In this document: positions 23,066-34,442 of the stretch, one piece after another
How positions within the stretch are numbered: the stretch's first letter is position 1
Layout: every line of letters starts with the position of its first letter
Source of the DNA: Rhizomys pruinosus
Lineage: Eukaryota > Chordata > Mammalia > Rodentia > Spalacidae
Length of the DNA stretch: 64,000 bases
Reading direction: 5' to 3'
Assembly (NCBI GenBank): GCA_009823505.1
Contig: VZQC01005680.1
Location: 6,421,652 to 6,485,651, forward strand
Position numbers and translations under genes: made by a program
Notes under the pieces: generated by a model
Told to the model about the DNA's origin: nothing
The model's input: only the letters and a program-made list of their open reading frames with translations
Database searches by the model: none

Positions 23066-25850
23066 TCTGTGTCTCTCTCTCTCTATCGCCTGCTCTCTCT
23101 CTCTCCGCTGCTCTCTCTCTATCCCCTGCTCTCTCTCTCTATCCCCCGCTCTCTCTCTATCCCCTGCTCTCTCTCTATCCCCTGCTCTCTCTCTATCCCC
23201 CGCTCTCTCTCTCTATCCCCTGCTCTCTCTCTGTCCCCCGCTCTCTCTCTATCCCCTGCTCTCTCTCTCTATCCCCTGCTCTCTCTCTGTCCCCTGCTCT
23301 CTCTCTATCCCCCGCTCTCTCTCTATCCCCCGCTCTCTCTCTCTCCCCTGCTCTCTCTCTATCCCCCCCCCCCTCTCCCCCCCCCCCTCCCTCCCTCTCT
23401 CCCCCCCCCCCCCCCCCTCCCCCCCACCCCCCCCCCCCCCCCCCCCCCTCTCTCTGTCCCCTGCTCTCTCTTTCTGTCCCCTGCTCTCTCTCTCTGTGCC
23501 CCTGCTCTCTCTCTATCCCCCGCCCTCTCTCTATCCCCTGCTCCTCTCTCTTACCCCCACTCCTCTCTCTTACTCCCAGCTCTCTCTCTTCCCCTGCTTC
23601 CCTCTATCCCCTCTCTCTCTCTATCTTCCCCGCCATTCTTCCTCTATCCCCTCTCTCTTCCGCTCTCAATCCTATCCCTGCTCTCTCTCTCTACTGCGCT
23701 CTCGTCCCGCCTTCTTCTGCTCTCTCTATCCCCGTGCTACTCTCTTTCACTCTCTCTCATCCCTTCTGCCCTCTCTATCCCCCTGTCTCTCTCATCCCTG
23801 CTCTCTCTCTTTCTCCCTCTGTCCCTCTCTCTCATGTCCCCTCTCTCTCTCTCAGTCACCGTGCTCTTCCTGTCCCCTGCTCTCTCTTCTGTCCCCTGCT
23901 CTCTCTCTATCCCCCTCTCTCTCTCATCCCCTGGTCTCTATCTCCCTGCTCTCTTCGACCCTGCTCTCTCTCTCTGCTTCCCCCGCTCTTGCTCTCATCC
24001 CCCTTATCTCTCTATCCCCCTCCTCTCTCAATCCCCTGCTACTCTCTCTATCCCGCCTACTCTCTATCCCCCACGGCTCTCTCTCATCCCCCTCTCTCTC
24101 TGTATCCCGCCTCTCTCTCTATTCCCCTTCTCTCTCTCTCTGTCCCCCACTCTCATCGCTCTAACTCTATCCCCTCTCTATCGCCCTCATGCCCCTGCTC
24201 TCTTCTCTGAGTCCCAGCGCCCCTCTGCCTTCCCCTGCTCTCTCTCTCTGTCCCCACGGCTCTCTCTATACCCGTGCTCGTCTCTGTCCTGTCCCTGCTC
24301 TCTCTCTTCCCCCGCTCTCTCCTATCCCCCTCACTCCTATCCCCCGCTCTCTCTCTCCCCTGCGCTCCTCTTCCCTGTCTCTCTCATCCCGCATCTCCTC
24401 TCTATCCCCCTCCTATCCCCCCTCATCCCTCTCTCTCTATCCCCGCTCTCTCTCTATCCACCCTCTCATCCCTCTCTATCCCGCCTATCTGATCGCGCTC
24501 TCTCATCCACCATTTCCATTCCCCCCTATCCTCTCTCTCTACCCCTCTCCTCCGTCCGTCTCTCTCTCTCCGGTCCTCCTCTCCGTCTCTCTCTCTATCA
24601 CGTCTCTCTCCTATTCCTCTCTCTCTCATGTCCCCTCCTCTCTAGCCCCCGCTTCTCTCTGTCCCCTGTTCTCTACCCTCTCTCTCTCTGTCACCGGCTC
24701 CCTCTTCTCCCCCTTCGTCTTCCCCGCTCTCCCGCGCTATCCATCTTCTTCTGCCCACTCGCGCTCCTTCTCTTCTCTACCCTGCTTCTCTCTCTCTCTC
24801 CTCCTGCTTCTCGCTCCGTTCTCTCTCTATCACGCTCGATTATCCCAGCAATCTTCCCGCTCTCTCTACTACCCACTCCTCTCTATGCCCGCCTACCCTC
24901 TCTATCCCCCTCTATCTATCTCCCATACGGTCATATACATAGGCGCCCACACGCCTCTCAATCTACAGGCGCTCAGCGTGCACTAATATCGCCCCATACT
25001 CTAATCACCTCCTGATAGAATCCCCTGAGGAGCGTACATCTCTCTCCGCACTTACTCTGAGTGGCTCTCCATCCCCTCCAGATCCCCCTCTCTCTATCCC
25101 CTTGCTCCTGTCTCTATCCCCCGCTTTCACCCCACTTCCCACCTCTCAATCACTCTCTCTATCCCCCACTCTCTATCCCCCACCCTCTCTCAATCCCCCA
25201 TTCTTCCACTCTCTATCCCCCCCATCCCCTCCTCTCTCTATCCTGCTCACTCCCGTCAGTCTTCTCTCTCATCACGCCTTCAGTGTCCTCCTCTCTATCC
25301 CCCACCCTCTCTCAATCCCCCACTCTCTCTATCCCCCACTCTCTATCCCCCACCCTCTCTCAATCCCCCACTCTCTCTATCCCCCACTCTCTATCCCCCA
25401 CCCTCTCTCAATCCCCCACCCTCTATCCCCTCTCTATCCCCCACTCTCTCATCCCCCCTCTCTCCCCACTCTCATCCACCCTTCACCCCCGTTCTCTCTT
25501 CCCCTGCTTCTATCCCATCCTCTCTCTCTATCCCTCCGCTCTCTCTCGATCCCCTTACTTTACCCTCTTCCTGTCTCTTCTCCCCGCTTCTTCCCCTGTC
25601 TATCCCCTCTCTCTCTATCCCCGCCCTATCCCGCTCTCTCCATCCCCCACTTCTCTCTATCCGCCTCTCTCTATCCCCTCTCTCTATCCCCCCTTGCTCT
25701 CTCTCTATCCCTCTCCTTGTCCCCTGCTCTCTCTTCTATCCCTGCTCTCTCTCTTCCCATCTTCTTCCCACTCTCTCATCCTCTCTCCATCTCCTCTCCC
25801 TCCCCCCCACTCCTCTATATATACCCCCCACTCTCTCTCGGTCGTACCCC
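23066..25850 (+). repeat. pyrimidine-rich tandem array, 18-bp unit
   Basis: From 23066 to about 23370 near-identical 18-bp units (CCCCTGCTCTCTCTCTAT, with CCCCCG and GTCC variants) follow one another. A C-homopolymer patch (23365-23450) interrupts. From about 23580 the units become more irregular, with single-base gains and losses. A short purine-containing stretch lies at 24935-25065. All three plus-strand frames stay open for hundreds of codons because CT-only codons cannot be stops; this is not coding. Confidence 0.92.
25295..25445 (+). repeat. 48-bp higher-order repeat in the CT array
   Basis: The order CACCCTCTCTCAATCCCC, CACTCTCTCTATCCCC, CACTCTCTATCCCC (18+16+14 = 48 bp) recurs about three times, with a partial copy near 25145-25215. 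Confidence 0.8.
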
Positions 25851-26002
25851 CCTGCTCTGCCCCCTGCCATGCTGTCAGTGCCCACTCACTGTTTCTGCAG
25901 GCAGCTTCAAACGCGCTTGCGTTTCCCACATTGGAAGTAAACATTGTTCCTGGAATGATCTAATGCTCATGTGCCTTTTATTGAGGTTTCTGCTTTTTTT
26001 AT

Positions 26003-26088
26003 AACTTACTAGTGAGTACTGGGAATTGAACCCAGGTCTTCTCTAAGAGTAGCCAGTGCTCTTAACCACCAAGTCATCTCTCCAGCCC
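26003..26088 (-). mobile_element. B2-type SINE, right part of the split copy
   Basis: GTGAGTACTGGGAATTGAAC to CATCTCTCCAGCCC is the antisense 5' half of the B2 whose other half ends at 22960. Confidence 0.75.
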
Positions 26089-26128
26089 TAGGTCACTTAT
26101 TTTTCTTGACTTAAACTATGCTTCTCAA

Positions 26129-26162
26129 AGATCCACCTTACAGCCAGATCCACCTTACAGCC
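26129..26162 (+). repeat. 17-bp tandem duplication
   Basis: AGATCCACCTTACAGCC occurs twice in a row just before the B1. A related ATCTACCTTATAACT follows the CA run, so part of it may be the target duplication. Confidence 0.75.
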
Positions 26163-26296
26163 AGGTGTGCTGGCTCACATGTTTAGTCCCAGCATTTGGG
26201 AGGCAGAGGCACGTGGATCTGTGTGAGATCAAGGCCAGCCTGGTCTACTTACCAAGTTCCAGCCTTGTGATACAGGGAGAACCTGTCTCAAAACAC
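26163..26296 (+). mobile_element. B1 SINE ending in (CA)n
   Basis: AGGTGTGCTGGCTCACATG head and B1 body to CTGTCTCAAAA, where the tail has become a CA repeat. Confidence 0.88.
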
Positions 26297-26318
26297 ACAC
26301 ACACACACACACACACAT

Positions 26319-26358
<40 letters not shown>

Positions 26359-26368
26359 ACACACACAA
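26295..26368 (+). repeat. (CA)n microsatellite
   Basis: A CA run with a few ATGCG or TA interruptions, grown from the B1 tail. Confidence 0.95.
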
Positions 26369-26472
26369 TCTACCTTATAACTTTGTTTACTGAGCAAATT
26401 CCTTAACTTTTAATCTTGTTATAAATCACAGTCTTTGGTTAATGTTGGCAAAAGGAATGAGAGCTACTAAAA

Positions 26473-26474
<2 letters not shown>

Positions 26475-26504
<30 letters not shown>
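26475..26504 (+). repeat. (GT)n microsatellite
   Basis: About 15 GT units. Confidence 0.95.
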
Positions 26505-26509
<5 letters not shown>

Positions 26510-26547
26510 GTGTTGCTGGTGTGTCCCTTGTAAAGAAATTGAACTCT

Positions 26548-26614
26548 GGGGCTGGAGAGATGGCCTGGGGTTAAGAGCACCGACTGTGCTTGCAGAGGAC
26601 CGGGTTCGACCCCA
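26548..26614 (+). mobile_element. B2 SINE, 5' half of a copy cut at the B box
   Basis: GGGGCTGGAGAGATGGCCTG to CGGGTTCGACCCCA, then an N at 26615 and unrelated GC-rich DNA. The matching 3' half starts at about 34237 (CCCCCAGCACCCACATGGCG). The 5' flank AAATTGAACTC (26536-26546) recurs at 34459 and 34760. Confidence 0.85.
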
Positions 26615-26615
26615 N
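26615..26615. other. ambiguous base N
   Basis: The only non-ACGT base in the window, at the exact point where the B2 is broken. This suggests a scaffold join or closed gap. Confidence 0.95.
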
Positions 26616-26885
26616 TCCCTCCCCTTTCTTTCCCCCAGCGCATATGCAACGCCCGCGCGGGGCGCGCGGCGCGCGGCCCGGAGCCCCGGGCACACAAGGA
26701 GCGCCGACGCGCTCCCGGTAGCCGACCCCGAGCGTCCGGGCACTGGCGGTTTTCCACCCCCCCCTGTTTTTTTTTTTGGACGCTGCCGGCCCCCGCGGCC
26801 GCCGTCGCGGCGTTTTCTTTTTTTTTTTTAAAAAAAAAAAAAACCCGTTTTTTTTTTTTTTTTCTTTTCCGGGGACCCCCTTAGG
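26616..26885. other. anomalous GC-rich and homopolymer sequence
   Basis: CGCGCGGGGCGCGCGGCGCG, GGCCGCCGTCGCGGCG and long T and A runs stand out against AT-rich neighbours. The texture is that of low-quality gap-edge sequence. It vaguely resembles ribosomal spacer composition, but no rDNA motif can be confirmed. Confidence 0.7.
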
Positions 26886-29249
26886 GGCTGTGGGTTTGTG
26901 GCTGCTGCTCTTTTTTAGTTCAGTTCCATATCCATTGCTCCAAGTTAGAAACTAGGTGCGTATCTTCAATTCCAGGAGGAACTTAAGGGCTTTGTGGCCC
27001 ATTCGTCTTGTGAATGTGAACTTTTGTGAGTCACCTGGGGACTACTTCTGGCCCAAGAACAAAGGAAGTTTTCTCATGTCTGTCGATGTTTCTGGTTCTC
27101 TGTATCCCTTCAGTTGAACCCTGGACTCATGTACCGTTATTGCATGCGTTAATCTGATATTTTGTTAGATTAATATGATTCTCACAGATTTTTCTTTTTA
27201 TACTAGGTAAGCTATCAGCTATCTCCCCTTTTTTTGTTTTATATCATCCTCTCCCCTCTGTTCCTTCTCATTGAAAAATGCTGCCATTCTCCATTTATAC
27301 CATCCCACTGATCCCCTGCCGGTCTTTGGGGAGAATTAAGAGATACGCCTCATGGTTTACATAGTGACTTCTAGGCCAGGTGTTGAGGCTACAAGTATTA
27401 AAGTATTTGTTATGATACTATTAATGCCCTATTTATAGTTATATCTAAGTTCTGAAAACCTAAGTTGCTTTGCCTCTCCAGTAATAAAAATGAGAACTGC
27501 TACAGTGACATTACTTTGTAACTGTTATCCCTGGCAACGAAAAAAAATACATGGAAGTGTAACTTTTAATTATTGAGCATTTTACTTGCCCTATGAGACT
27601 ATCCATATAGATTTTTATCATCATTGCAATTTCACACCATTCATGTTTTAATAAATTCAAAGTCATTTTTCAGACAGAGACTTCTGGTAGCCCAGCTGGT
27701 CTGTGATTCACTGTGTAGACTATGTTGGAGTCTTGATCACAGAGATCCTGCCACTGCCTCTGATACCAGGGATTGTCAACTTTACCCAACCCAACGGCCT
27801 CTGTATTATCCTACATGGCTAAAACACTGTAGAGAGGAGCCATTTATTTTATTTTTTAACTTTTTATGTGTATTCATAAAATGTTGCCCATCTGTAAAAT
27901 ATACTTTTCATGGTAAAATTAAGAAGGTGGCATCTGTATTTTCCTTAGAACATGATTTTTGCAAAATTCTGTAACATCTCAAATAAATCATATTTATAGT
28001 TATGGTTAGAGGTAGTAAATCAAGCCTGATCCACTTATCTAAGTGATTTATGATGAATGAGCTTTTTTTCCGGGGTTTTTCAAGAAAAGTTGATTCACTT
28101 ACCTAGAAATGATATATTTGAGAGGATCCAGTTGTTCAAGGAAGATTTATTGTAGAGGACCTACTATCAAGTATGATGAAATGCATTTGATTGGCTTATC
28201 CAGAAGTAAACAAGGGAAAGTGTGAAGTACATTCTCAACTTATCGCAAACTAGAATTGCGGAATCTAGATAAAGACAACAAAATTGGGCCAAAATGTGGG
28301 AGATAATAAGTAACAGTTATTTTGCATGTTATATGTATACCTATGTTTTTTGTAATTAGAAATAGATGTCTGTAAAATAGTGGACTATTTAATTAAAATT
28401 CTGAATTAAATATGTTGCTCTGCGTATTCAGAAAATTTTAAATTTATGTATGTTAGAAATTATGTGTACCATATGTTCAGTTTATGAACTAATGCACTGT
28501 TTAGGTGAATATGTGCTTAATTTTAAGAAAATATAACTTCTTTCCATGCCTATTTTCATAATAGGTCAACTTGTACTTGTGAATCTTCACAGATTTTTAA
28601 GTAACATAAATATTCTCTTCTGCCCAAATATTTCCAAATAAATTTTATTTTATAGTTTTGAGCCAGGTCATTTCATTATTTTTTTCTTTGTGGGATTTTA
28701 TATGATTAAAAAAAGTTCTTAACCAAGATTTAACTCAGTCAGAATCTATTGTTCTTCCTCTTTAAATGCAGTCATGGTAACAATTTTCCCTCATTATATA
28801 TATTCTTAAAGCCAAGGCAAAATCTTTTATGATACTACAGTGACACAAAAGTTGATTATTCCTGAGATCATCTTTGTCATTTGTTGGTCTTAGTATCTGT
28901 GATATTGGGAATTTCTTCAGTAAATCCTTTCCTGTGACTATAGCTTACACTTGGACTTGTTATGAGCAGGGTGAGAAAAAGGGACCTAGTTTCTTTCTTC
29001 TATATGGATACACTCCTTAGAGCACATAAGTAAAGAATGAAAAAAATATGTCACTTATACATCTGACAAAAAGTTAATATAACAAGACTATGCAAAGAAC
29101 TCAAAAAATAGAGCATATGAAATGATCCACATGAGTAAAATTTGAGCATGGAACTAACTATAGCATTCTCCAAAGATGAAATGCAAATGGCTACGCATAT
29201 TTTTAAATATTCCAATGCGCTTGGCAGTTTTACGATCACTTCCTGTTTC
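26886..29249. other. AT-rich, mostly unique sequence
   Basis: Apart from an old antisense B1 at 27668-27785, no repeat or gene is recognisable. Confidence 0.45.
27668..27785 (-). mobile_element. old B1 SINE, antisense
   Basis: TAGCCCAGCTGGTCTGTGAT, CACTGTGTAGACTATGTTGG and CCTGCCACTGCCTCTGATAC keep the antisense B1 order at high divergence. Confidence 0.65.
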
Positions 29250-29251
29250 TT

Positions 29252-29430
29252 GCAGAGGGGACCCAGGTTCAATCCCCAGCCCTCACATGGTGACTAACAC
29301 GTCTGTAGCACCACTTCCCGGCGACCTTAATTCTGTTTAGCCTCTGTGTGGGCCATTACTGCTTTACACAATACTACATTGCAAACAAACACAATATCCT
29401 ACACCATAAAAATAAAATACAATGTTTTAA
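29252..29430 (+). mobile_element. old B2-like SINE, 5'-truncated
   Basis: TTGCAGAGGGGACCCAGGTT, CAATCCCCAGCCCTCACATG and TAGCACCACTTCCCGGCGAC match a B2 from its B box on. Confidence 0.7.
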
Positions 29431-29459
29431 AAACATCTTACACATATTCCGATATCCTT

Positions 29460-31440
29460 AGCTATCAGGAAAATGAGAATTAAACTGTTTTGATATTTAA
29501 TTTTACTTTAATCAGAATATCTAAGATCCAAGAAAATCAATATTGAGAAATTTGGGCAAGAATGGGGGGAAAAGGGAATACTATACCTGATGTTTGGGGT
29601 ACAACTTAGTAGAGCCACTATTCAAAACAATGTGGAGATACCTATGATCCAGCCATATCATTCTCAGGCATACACCCCAGGGACTCTATGCCCGACTTCT
29701 GAGACAGCTGCTATTCCATGTTCATAGCTCCACTACCCACAGTAGCCTGGAAATGGAAAATAATATGTATGAATAATGAAAGTACGGTATAATTTACATG
29801 GTAGAATATTATTCACATTTTAACAAAGTTACCTTTTTGACATTCCTAGGTAAATTCTGATTGAGATCACCCAGAATCAGAAATAGAAACATTTTATCAA
29901 ATGTTTTGAATATTTTTATATGTGCAAATTTCAATGAAAAATCCATATAGGTCAGAAAACTATTTCAAGTCATGAGGGTTGTCTTGAGTGGTTGCACATG
30001 CTTTTCATCCCAGCCAACTCAGGAGTCCAAAGGCAAGCAATCTCTGGTAGTCAAGGCCTGCCTGGTCTACCTAGTTAGTTCCAGGAAAGCCAGAGAAACA
30101 GGGAGACCCTGTTCTCTTAAAAAGAAAATCATGGCGGGTGGTCTTGAGAAGTGTTGCGAATATGGTGATATAAAGGTGTGAAAAATGGGGTGGAGAATGG
30201 AAAGGCATGGTAGAGGACTGAGCATGAGGAGGGAATAACTAATAATAATAAAGATCCCTTGGAAAAGTCATATGGAATTATGGTGAAAGCTTCTTAAAAT
30301 ATATCCATGTACCCATATAAAAACTTTTACATGGAGTTAGCCTGTAATTTGGCAGGGAGCAACATCCTTAGCAAACATCATAATCTAGTTAATAAAATCC
30401 CTAATGCCATGAATGTATTCTTGTTGTTACAGCTGCTGACTATGGTTACTTTAGACAATCAAATAATATTGGCTGTTACAGTGGTTGCCCTCTGGAACTT
30501 CACTTTTGAACCCTACGGCTGTAGGCATGATTTGTGTTAGTTGTAGAACAAACATAGAGATATCAAGCTGGTACTGATCTCAAGCTTCTCTCTATGCTTA
30601 GCTTTCTATTACTTAGAAACAACCATTACCTTATTGGAGTGGATGACCATTGAACGCTCCAGTAACCACTGGCCTTGCAAGATATGTCTACTGGTTCAAT
30701 AGTGGCACTAAAGTTAAGGGGCCCAGCAACAGCCTTCTGATTTAAGGATCTATTGGTAGATTTATGGTCCACTTCACAAAATGTAGCCAGTCCTGACAGT
30801 GTTTCTAGTGCTAAAGACCTGTGGCTAGACAAGCCAAAGTCCATTGCAAAGACATTACTAGTATTATCTTGCTAAATGGAAATGGTACTAAACTGACTCC
30901 TGATGACATATTGGTAAACCCACAGAGTAGTTTATCTTTCAAATGTCACAAGGGAGGTATCTTCTTGTAACAGGTAGTGATTAATGCCTAGAGTCACAAG
31001 TGGGCAACCTGCTGAAAATAAGAGTGCAGTATATATGGACCTACATGGGACTCCTACATGAACTCCAGTCCAAGTGTTCAAGGATCACTATGGAAAGGGT
31101 TTCAAAAGGCTTTAAGAGCATTAGGCAGTAGAAGAACACTTTGTTTTCTCGACATAGCAAGGAAATTACACTAATGAGCCCACAGAATTACTGACAGCAT
31201 AAATAATAGCTTCTGTGAGTGGGAGAATCTGTTTTCCTTAAGGTTATGAGGCTAATTAAGCTGACCAAGTTCCAGGGGATGAATACCAACACTAGAGCAT
31301 TTGTAGACTTTGGGGAATGCAAATTATATGTGATACATCATAAAAAATGAAATTGACTACATGATATGCTGGAGTATATTGAACTAGGGAGTCAGCCAAG
31401 ATGAGCTGGACAGAAGGTCTGACATGACCCAAAAGCATAG
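29460..31440 (+). mobile_element. old Lx-type L1, ORF2 end and 3' UTR
   Basis: From 29460 to about 29840 the sense strand follows the L1 ORF2 C-terminal region (GGAAAATGAGAATTAAACTG, GTAGAGCCACTATTCAAAAC, CATACACCCCAGGGACTCTA). After an inserted B1, about 30190-31440 resembles an old L1 3' UTR (for example GTGGGAGAATCTGTTTTCCT with TAAGGTTATGAG). All reading frames are destroyed. Confidence 0.6.
29972..30130 (+). mobile_element. diverged B1 SINE
   Basis: GTTGTCTTGAGTGGTTGCAC, CAAGGCCTGCCTGGTCTACC and GAGACCCTGTTCTCTTAAAA follow the B1 order. Confidence 0.8.
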
Positions 31441-31467
31441 CATGAATATTCCAAAAGGACCAATTAA

Positions 31468-31522
31468 ATGTTATATATATATCATATATAATATATATAT
31501 ATACTATATATATATATATCTA
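31468..31522. repeat. (AT)n microsatellite
   Basis: An imperfect AT dinucleotide run that can fold on itself. Confidence 0.9.
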
Positions 31523-31534
31523 TAATCTATGTAT

Positions 31535-31650
31535 GGGTGTATGGTGTGTTGTACTCTTAATCTCGCACTTGTGAAGCAAAAAAAGCCAATGGCCTGTGAG
31601 CTCTAGGCCAGCTTGATCTAGAGTGTGAGCTACCTGGGACTACAAAAATG
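31535..31650 (+). mobile_element. old B1 fragment
   Basis: GTATGGTGTGTTGTACTCTT and GAGCTCTAGGCCAGCTTGAT keep a weak B1 order. Confidence 0.5.
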
Positions 31651-31801
31651 TATAAATGATCCAAAATTCTTGTCTCATTAGTTATACTCATTGATTAGTC
31701 AGGTTGCATTCAAAATATTACCATTGATTCAAATGTTCACCCATAAATGACAGGGGTCAAAGATTGGTTATCCTTATAAACACTTAGTTAAAAGATTGTA
31801 T

Positions 31802-31945
31802 ATGCCAGGTTTGGTGGTGCATTGCTCTAATCCTAGGGCTCAGAATGCAGGAACAGATAGATCTATGTGAGATTGAAGTCAGAAAGATCTATATAGTAAG
31901 TTCTAGGCAGTGCTGCTCTACATGGAGGTTCCTATGTCAACTAGG
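31802..31945 (+). mobile_element. old B1 SINE
   Basis: ATGCCAGGTTTGGTGGTGCA, TCTAATCCTAGGGCTCAGAA and CTATATAGTAAGTTCTAGGC. Confidence 0.7.
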
Positions 31946-32404
31946 CAATTCTAAACAAGAAAAGATTGATATGGCACCTGGAGATCGTTTTAGATATACA
32001 AACTAGATATACTGTTGTTATGGCATTATACATACCCATATCTAAAAACAAATCAACAGATGGGCATCCTACTCAGGCACATGAGTCTGTGAAAGTTGGT
32101 TTATGTGTGTTGTAGGTTTTTCTTTTCTTCTTTGTTTTGTTATTGTATGTTATATGAATCCCTGAGTTGTAAATTTGTCGGAGGACACAAGCAAAAATGA
32201 CCTACAGTTATTATATTTAGAATTTGTAGTGATGACTAGATTGTGTTATCTGAAGCTGCCCCTATATTAATCTGTTATTTATAAGATGTGTTGCTTATAT
32301 ATAGTTATGTACTTTATGATAATCAAATTGAACAATGAACAAATCAATGTATGAAGGGATTCAATTATATATTAATTTCCGAAATTCAAGCAAAAACATA
32401 GATA

Positions 32405-32612
32405 CTGAGTGGACAGATGGTTCAGCAGTTAAGAGCATTGCACTTTCAAATTACAAAAGTTCAGTTCCTAGTATCCGCATCATTGACTGACATCTCTCTG
32501 TAATTCCAGGAAGTTAATAATCCTTGTCTCCTCTCCACTGCTCAGGCTGCACCTCCTGCCCTGTGCCCTGCCCCTCCCCCACCACACACACAAAAAAAAA
32601 AGAATAAAAATA
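32405..32612 (+). mobile_element. old B2-like SINE
   Basis: CTGAGTGGACAGATGGTTCA and AGCAGTTAAGAGCATTGCAC head with a CACACACA and poly(A) end. Confidence 0.7.
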
Positions 32613-32629
32613 TTTAAAAAATTATTTCC

Positions 32630-32800
32630 AAGATGGCGTGGTGGCGCACGCCTTTAATCCTTAGCACTTGGGAGCGCAGAGGCAGGCGGATCTCTGTGAG
32701 TTCAAAGCCAGCCTGGTCTACAGAGTGCGTTCCTGGGACAGCTGGGGCTACAAAAAAAAAAAAAAAAAAAAAAGAAAATACAAAAACAAAAACAAAAAAA
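32630..32800 (+). mobile_element. B1 SINE
   Basis: ATGGCGTGGTGGCGCACGCC head, full body and poly(A). The flanks AAAATTATTTCC and AAAATTATTTTC are a likely target duplication. Confidence 0.92.
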
Positions 32801-33779
32801 AAATTATTTTCATAAAAGTGAAACAGAACTGATTACTCTGACTCTACGCTCAATTGCATGATAGAAAATATTTTGTAGTAGATAAGGCTTACAGCAGATA
32901 ATAAACAAAGAACAATATGTGTGGACTGGGAAAGTAAGATTTTTTTCTAATCTTAGACATAATGTTTCATAACAACCCCTGTTCAGTTAAATGGAGAGGA
33001 AAGGAATATATGACTCCCAGAGGTGGATCACAGTCTGCCAATCATTAGCTTCATGCTTAAAATTCCAGCTTAAATTACCCTAGGCTGTATTTATCTTTAA
33101 TAGTTTAAAAGTTCAGGGTTAACATAAGAAGCAAGTTAGTACTTAATGATTTAGTTACCATTTAATGCAGTAATTTACAAAATAATACCTTAGAAGCCTA
33201 AAATATTAATATATTTTTGAAACTGCCTAAATTAATCCCCTGTATAGTTAATAAAACCGGAGAACCATTTTCCACTGTTCTTTAAATTTGGGGTAAAAGA
33301 GAAGAAGGGGACATTTATTTTTTTAAGAATCTATGCAAACAGACTACTATGTATTGTATTTTTAATTCATTTAAAGCATGTATGCAAAGTTTTAAGTCCT
33401 CATCAGCTTATATATTTCCAAAGATAATAATTCGTTAATACTGTTTAAATTGAGGGAGAAAATTAATCATCACTAACTTCATGTTCATGATATAATCTAA
33501 CAGCTTAAATCCCGGCAGTTCCATTAACAAACCTAGTTTAAATTTGCTGAATTGAATATAAACTCCTACAAAGCTTCTTTTTGGACCCTTAATGAAACCA
33601 AGATTGAAAATATAACTAGTCTACACTTTTGATTCATGTGAGCACACAAATCACAAATTCTAATTCTATGTAAAGGAAGCAACAAAGCCTATTTTTAAAC
33701 GCCTCAATGCTCCTGGGCATTACTTACAACCACTCTAAATGACTTACAATCTCAACCTTTAAACTAGTGATTTGGGGTT
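32801..33779. other. AT-rich, apparently unique sequence
   Basis: No gene or repeat recognised. Confidence 0.4.
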
Positions 33780-34236
33780 CTGTTTCATATTGTTGTCTTT
33801 TTTATTAAACTTTCCCTCCTATTTTTTCCAAAATCTCGTCCTTCCCCTTCTACATCCTTTTACCTATCCAAACCTCAAACGTCATTTCTGCACAGTTTCT
33901 TCTTATACTAAACCCCCTTACTGACTGCTTTACTATTTTCTCACTATATACTACACGGTCCCCGCCGCGTACGACTTCCACCTTTCTGCTCTCCTCTGCT
34001 ATGTCGACTCTCCGCTTGTACACGCTTTATATATTGGCTGTTTTTGATCTTCTCCTATACACCACACCCCACCCACCCCCCCAAAATGTTTGCGAGAGCC
34101 CAAAGAGCCCAAGCGCGCCCGCGAGCGACCGACCGAGCCCGCGCCAGATATTCTTTTTTTTTTTTTTTTTTTGTATTTTTGCGGCAGGGTCTCCCCGTAG
34201 CCAGTTGGCTTGGCCCTCCCCTGCGGCCCGGCTGGC
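33780..34236. other. anomalous sequence before a B2 3' half
   Basis: From about 33780 the sequence becomes pyrimidine-rich and disordered, then locally GC-rich with many CpGs (CCCGCGAGCGACCGACCGAG), a long T run, and a stretch like an antisense B1 (GCGGCAGGGTCTCCCCGTAG), before entering a B2 in mid-element. It mirrors the odd stretch at 26616-26885. Confidence 0.6.
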
Positions 34237-34387
34237 CTGCCCCCAGCACCCACATGGCGGCTGAGAACCGTCTGTAACTCCAATTCCAGGAGAACTCCAG
34301 TTCCAGGGGAGTCAGAGACCCTCTTCTGACCTCCGCGGCATTGCACGACATGGGTGCACAGACCTACATGCAGACAGTACATTCAAA

Positions 34388-34442
<55 letters not shown>

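Larger units (their letters stand above)
22961..26002 (+). mobile_element. LTR-like element with promoter and expanded CT-rich tandem array
   Basis: It starts TGTTAGGTCCAGGC inside an antisense B2. It has a GC box and TATA box near 23020-23040, then about 2.8 kb of pyrimidine-rich tandem repeat, then a unique 3' part (about 25855-26002) with AAGTAAACATTG. The flanks share AACT-ACTATGTGAG (22947-22960) and AACTTACTA-GTGAG (26003-26016), an imperfect duplication. The start and promoter suit an LTR whose R region has expanded. The right end does not give a clean CA, so the class is uncertain. Confidence 0.55.

Noticed and set aside
23066..23370. Regularly spaced repeats that could suggest a CRISPR-like array
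   Set aside because: There are no unique spacers between units; it is a simple tandem repeat in a mammalian genome.
22809..26004. Six long plus-strand open frames (265 to 648 codons) rich in Ser, Leu and Pro
   Set aside because: They overlap in all three frames and lie in a CT-only tandem repeat. Stop codons need purines, so a pyrimidine strand is always open; the 18-bp unit gives hexapeptide repeats in every frame.
26640..26830. Possible ribosomal DNA fragment or CpG-island promoter
   Set aside because: Only base composition suggests it. No conserved rRNA segment or promoter element can be read, and it sits at a likely assembly join.
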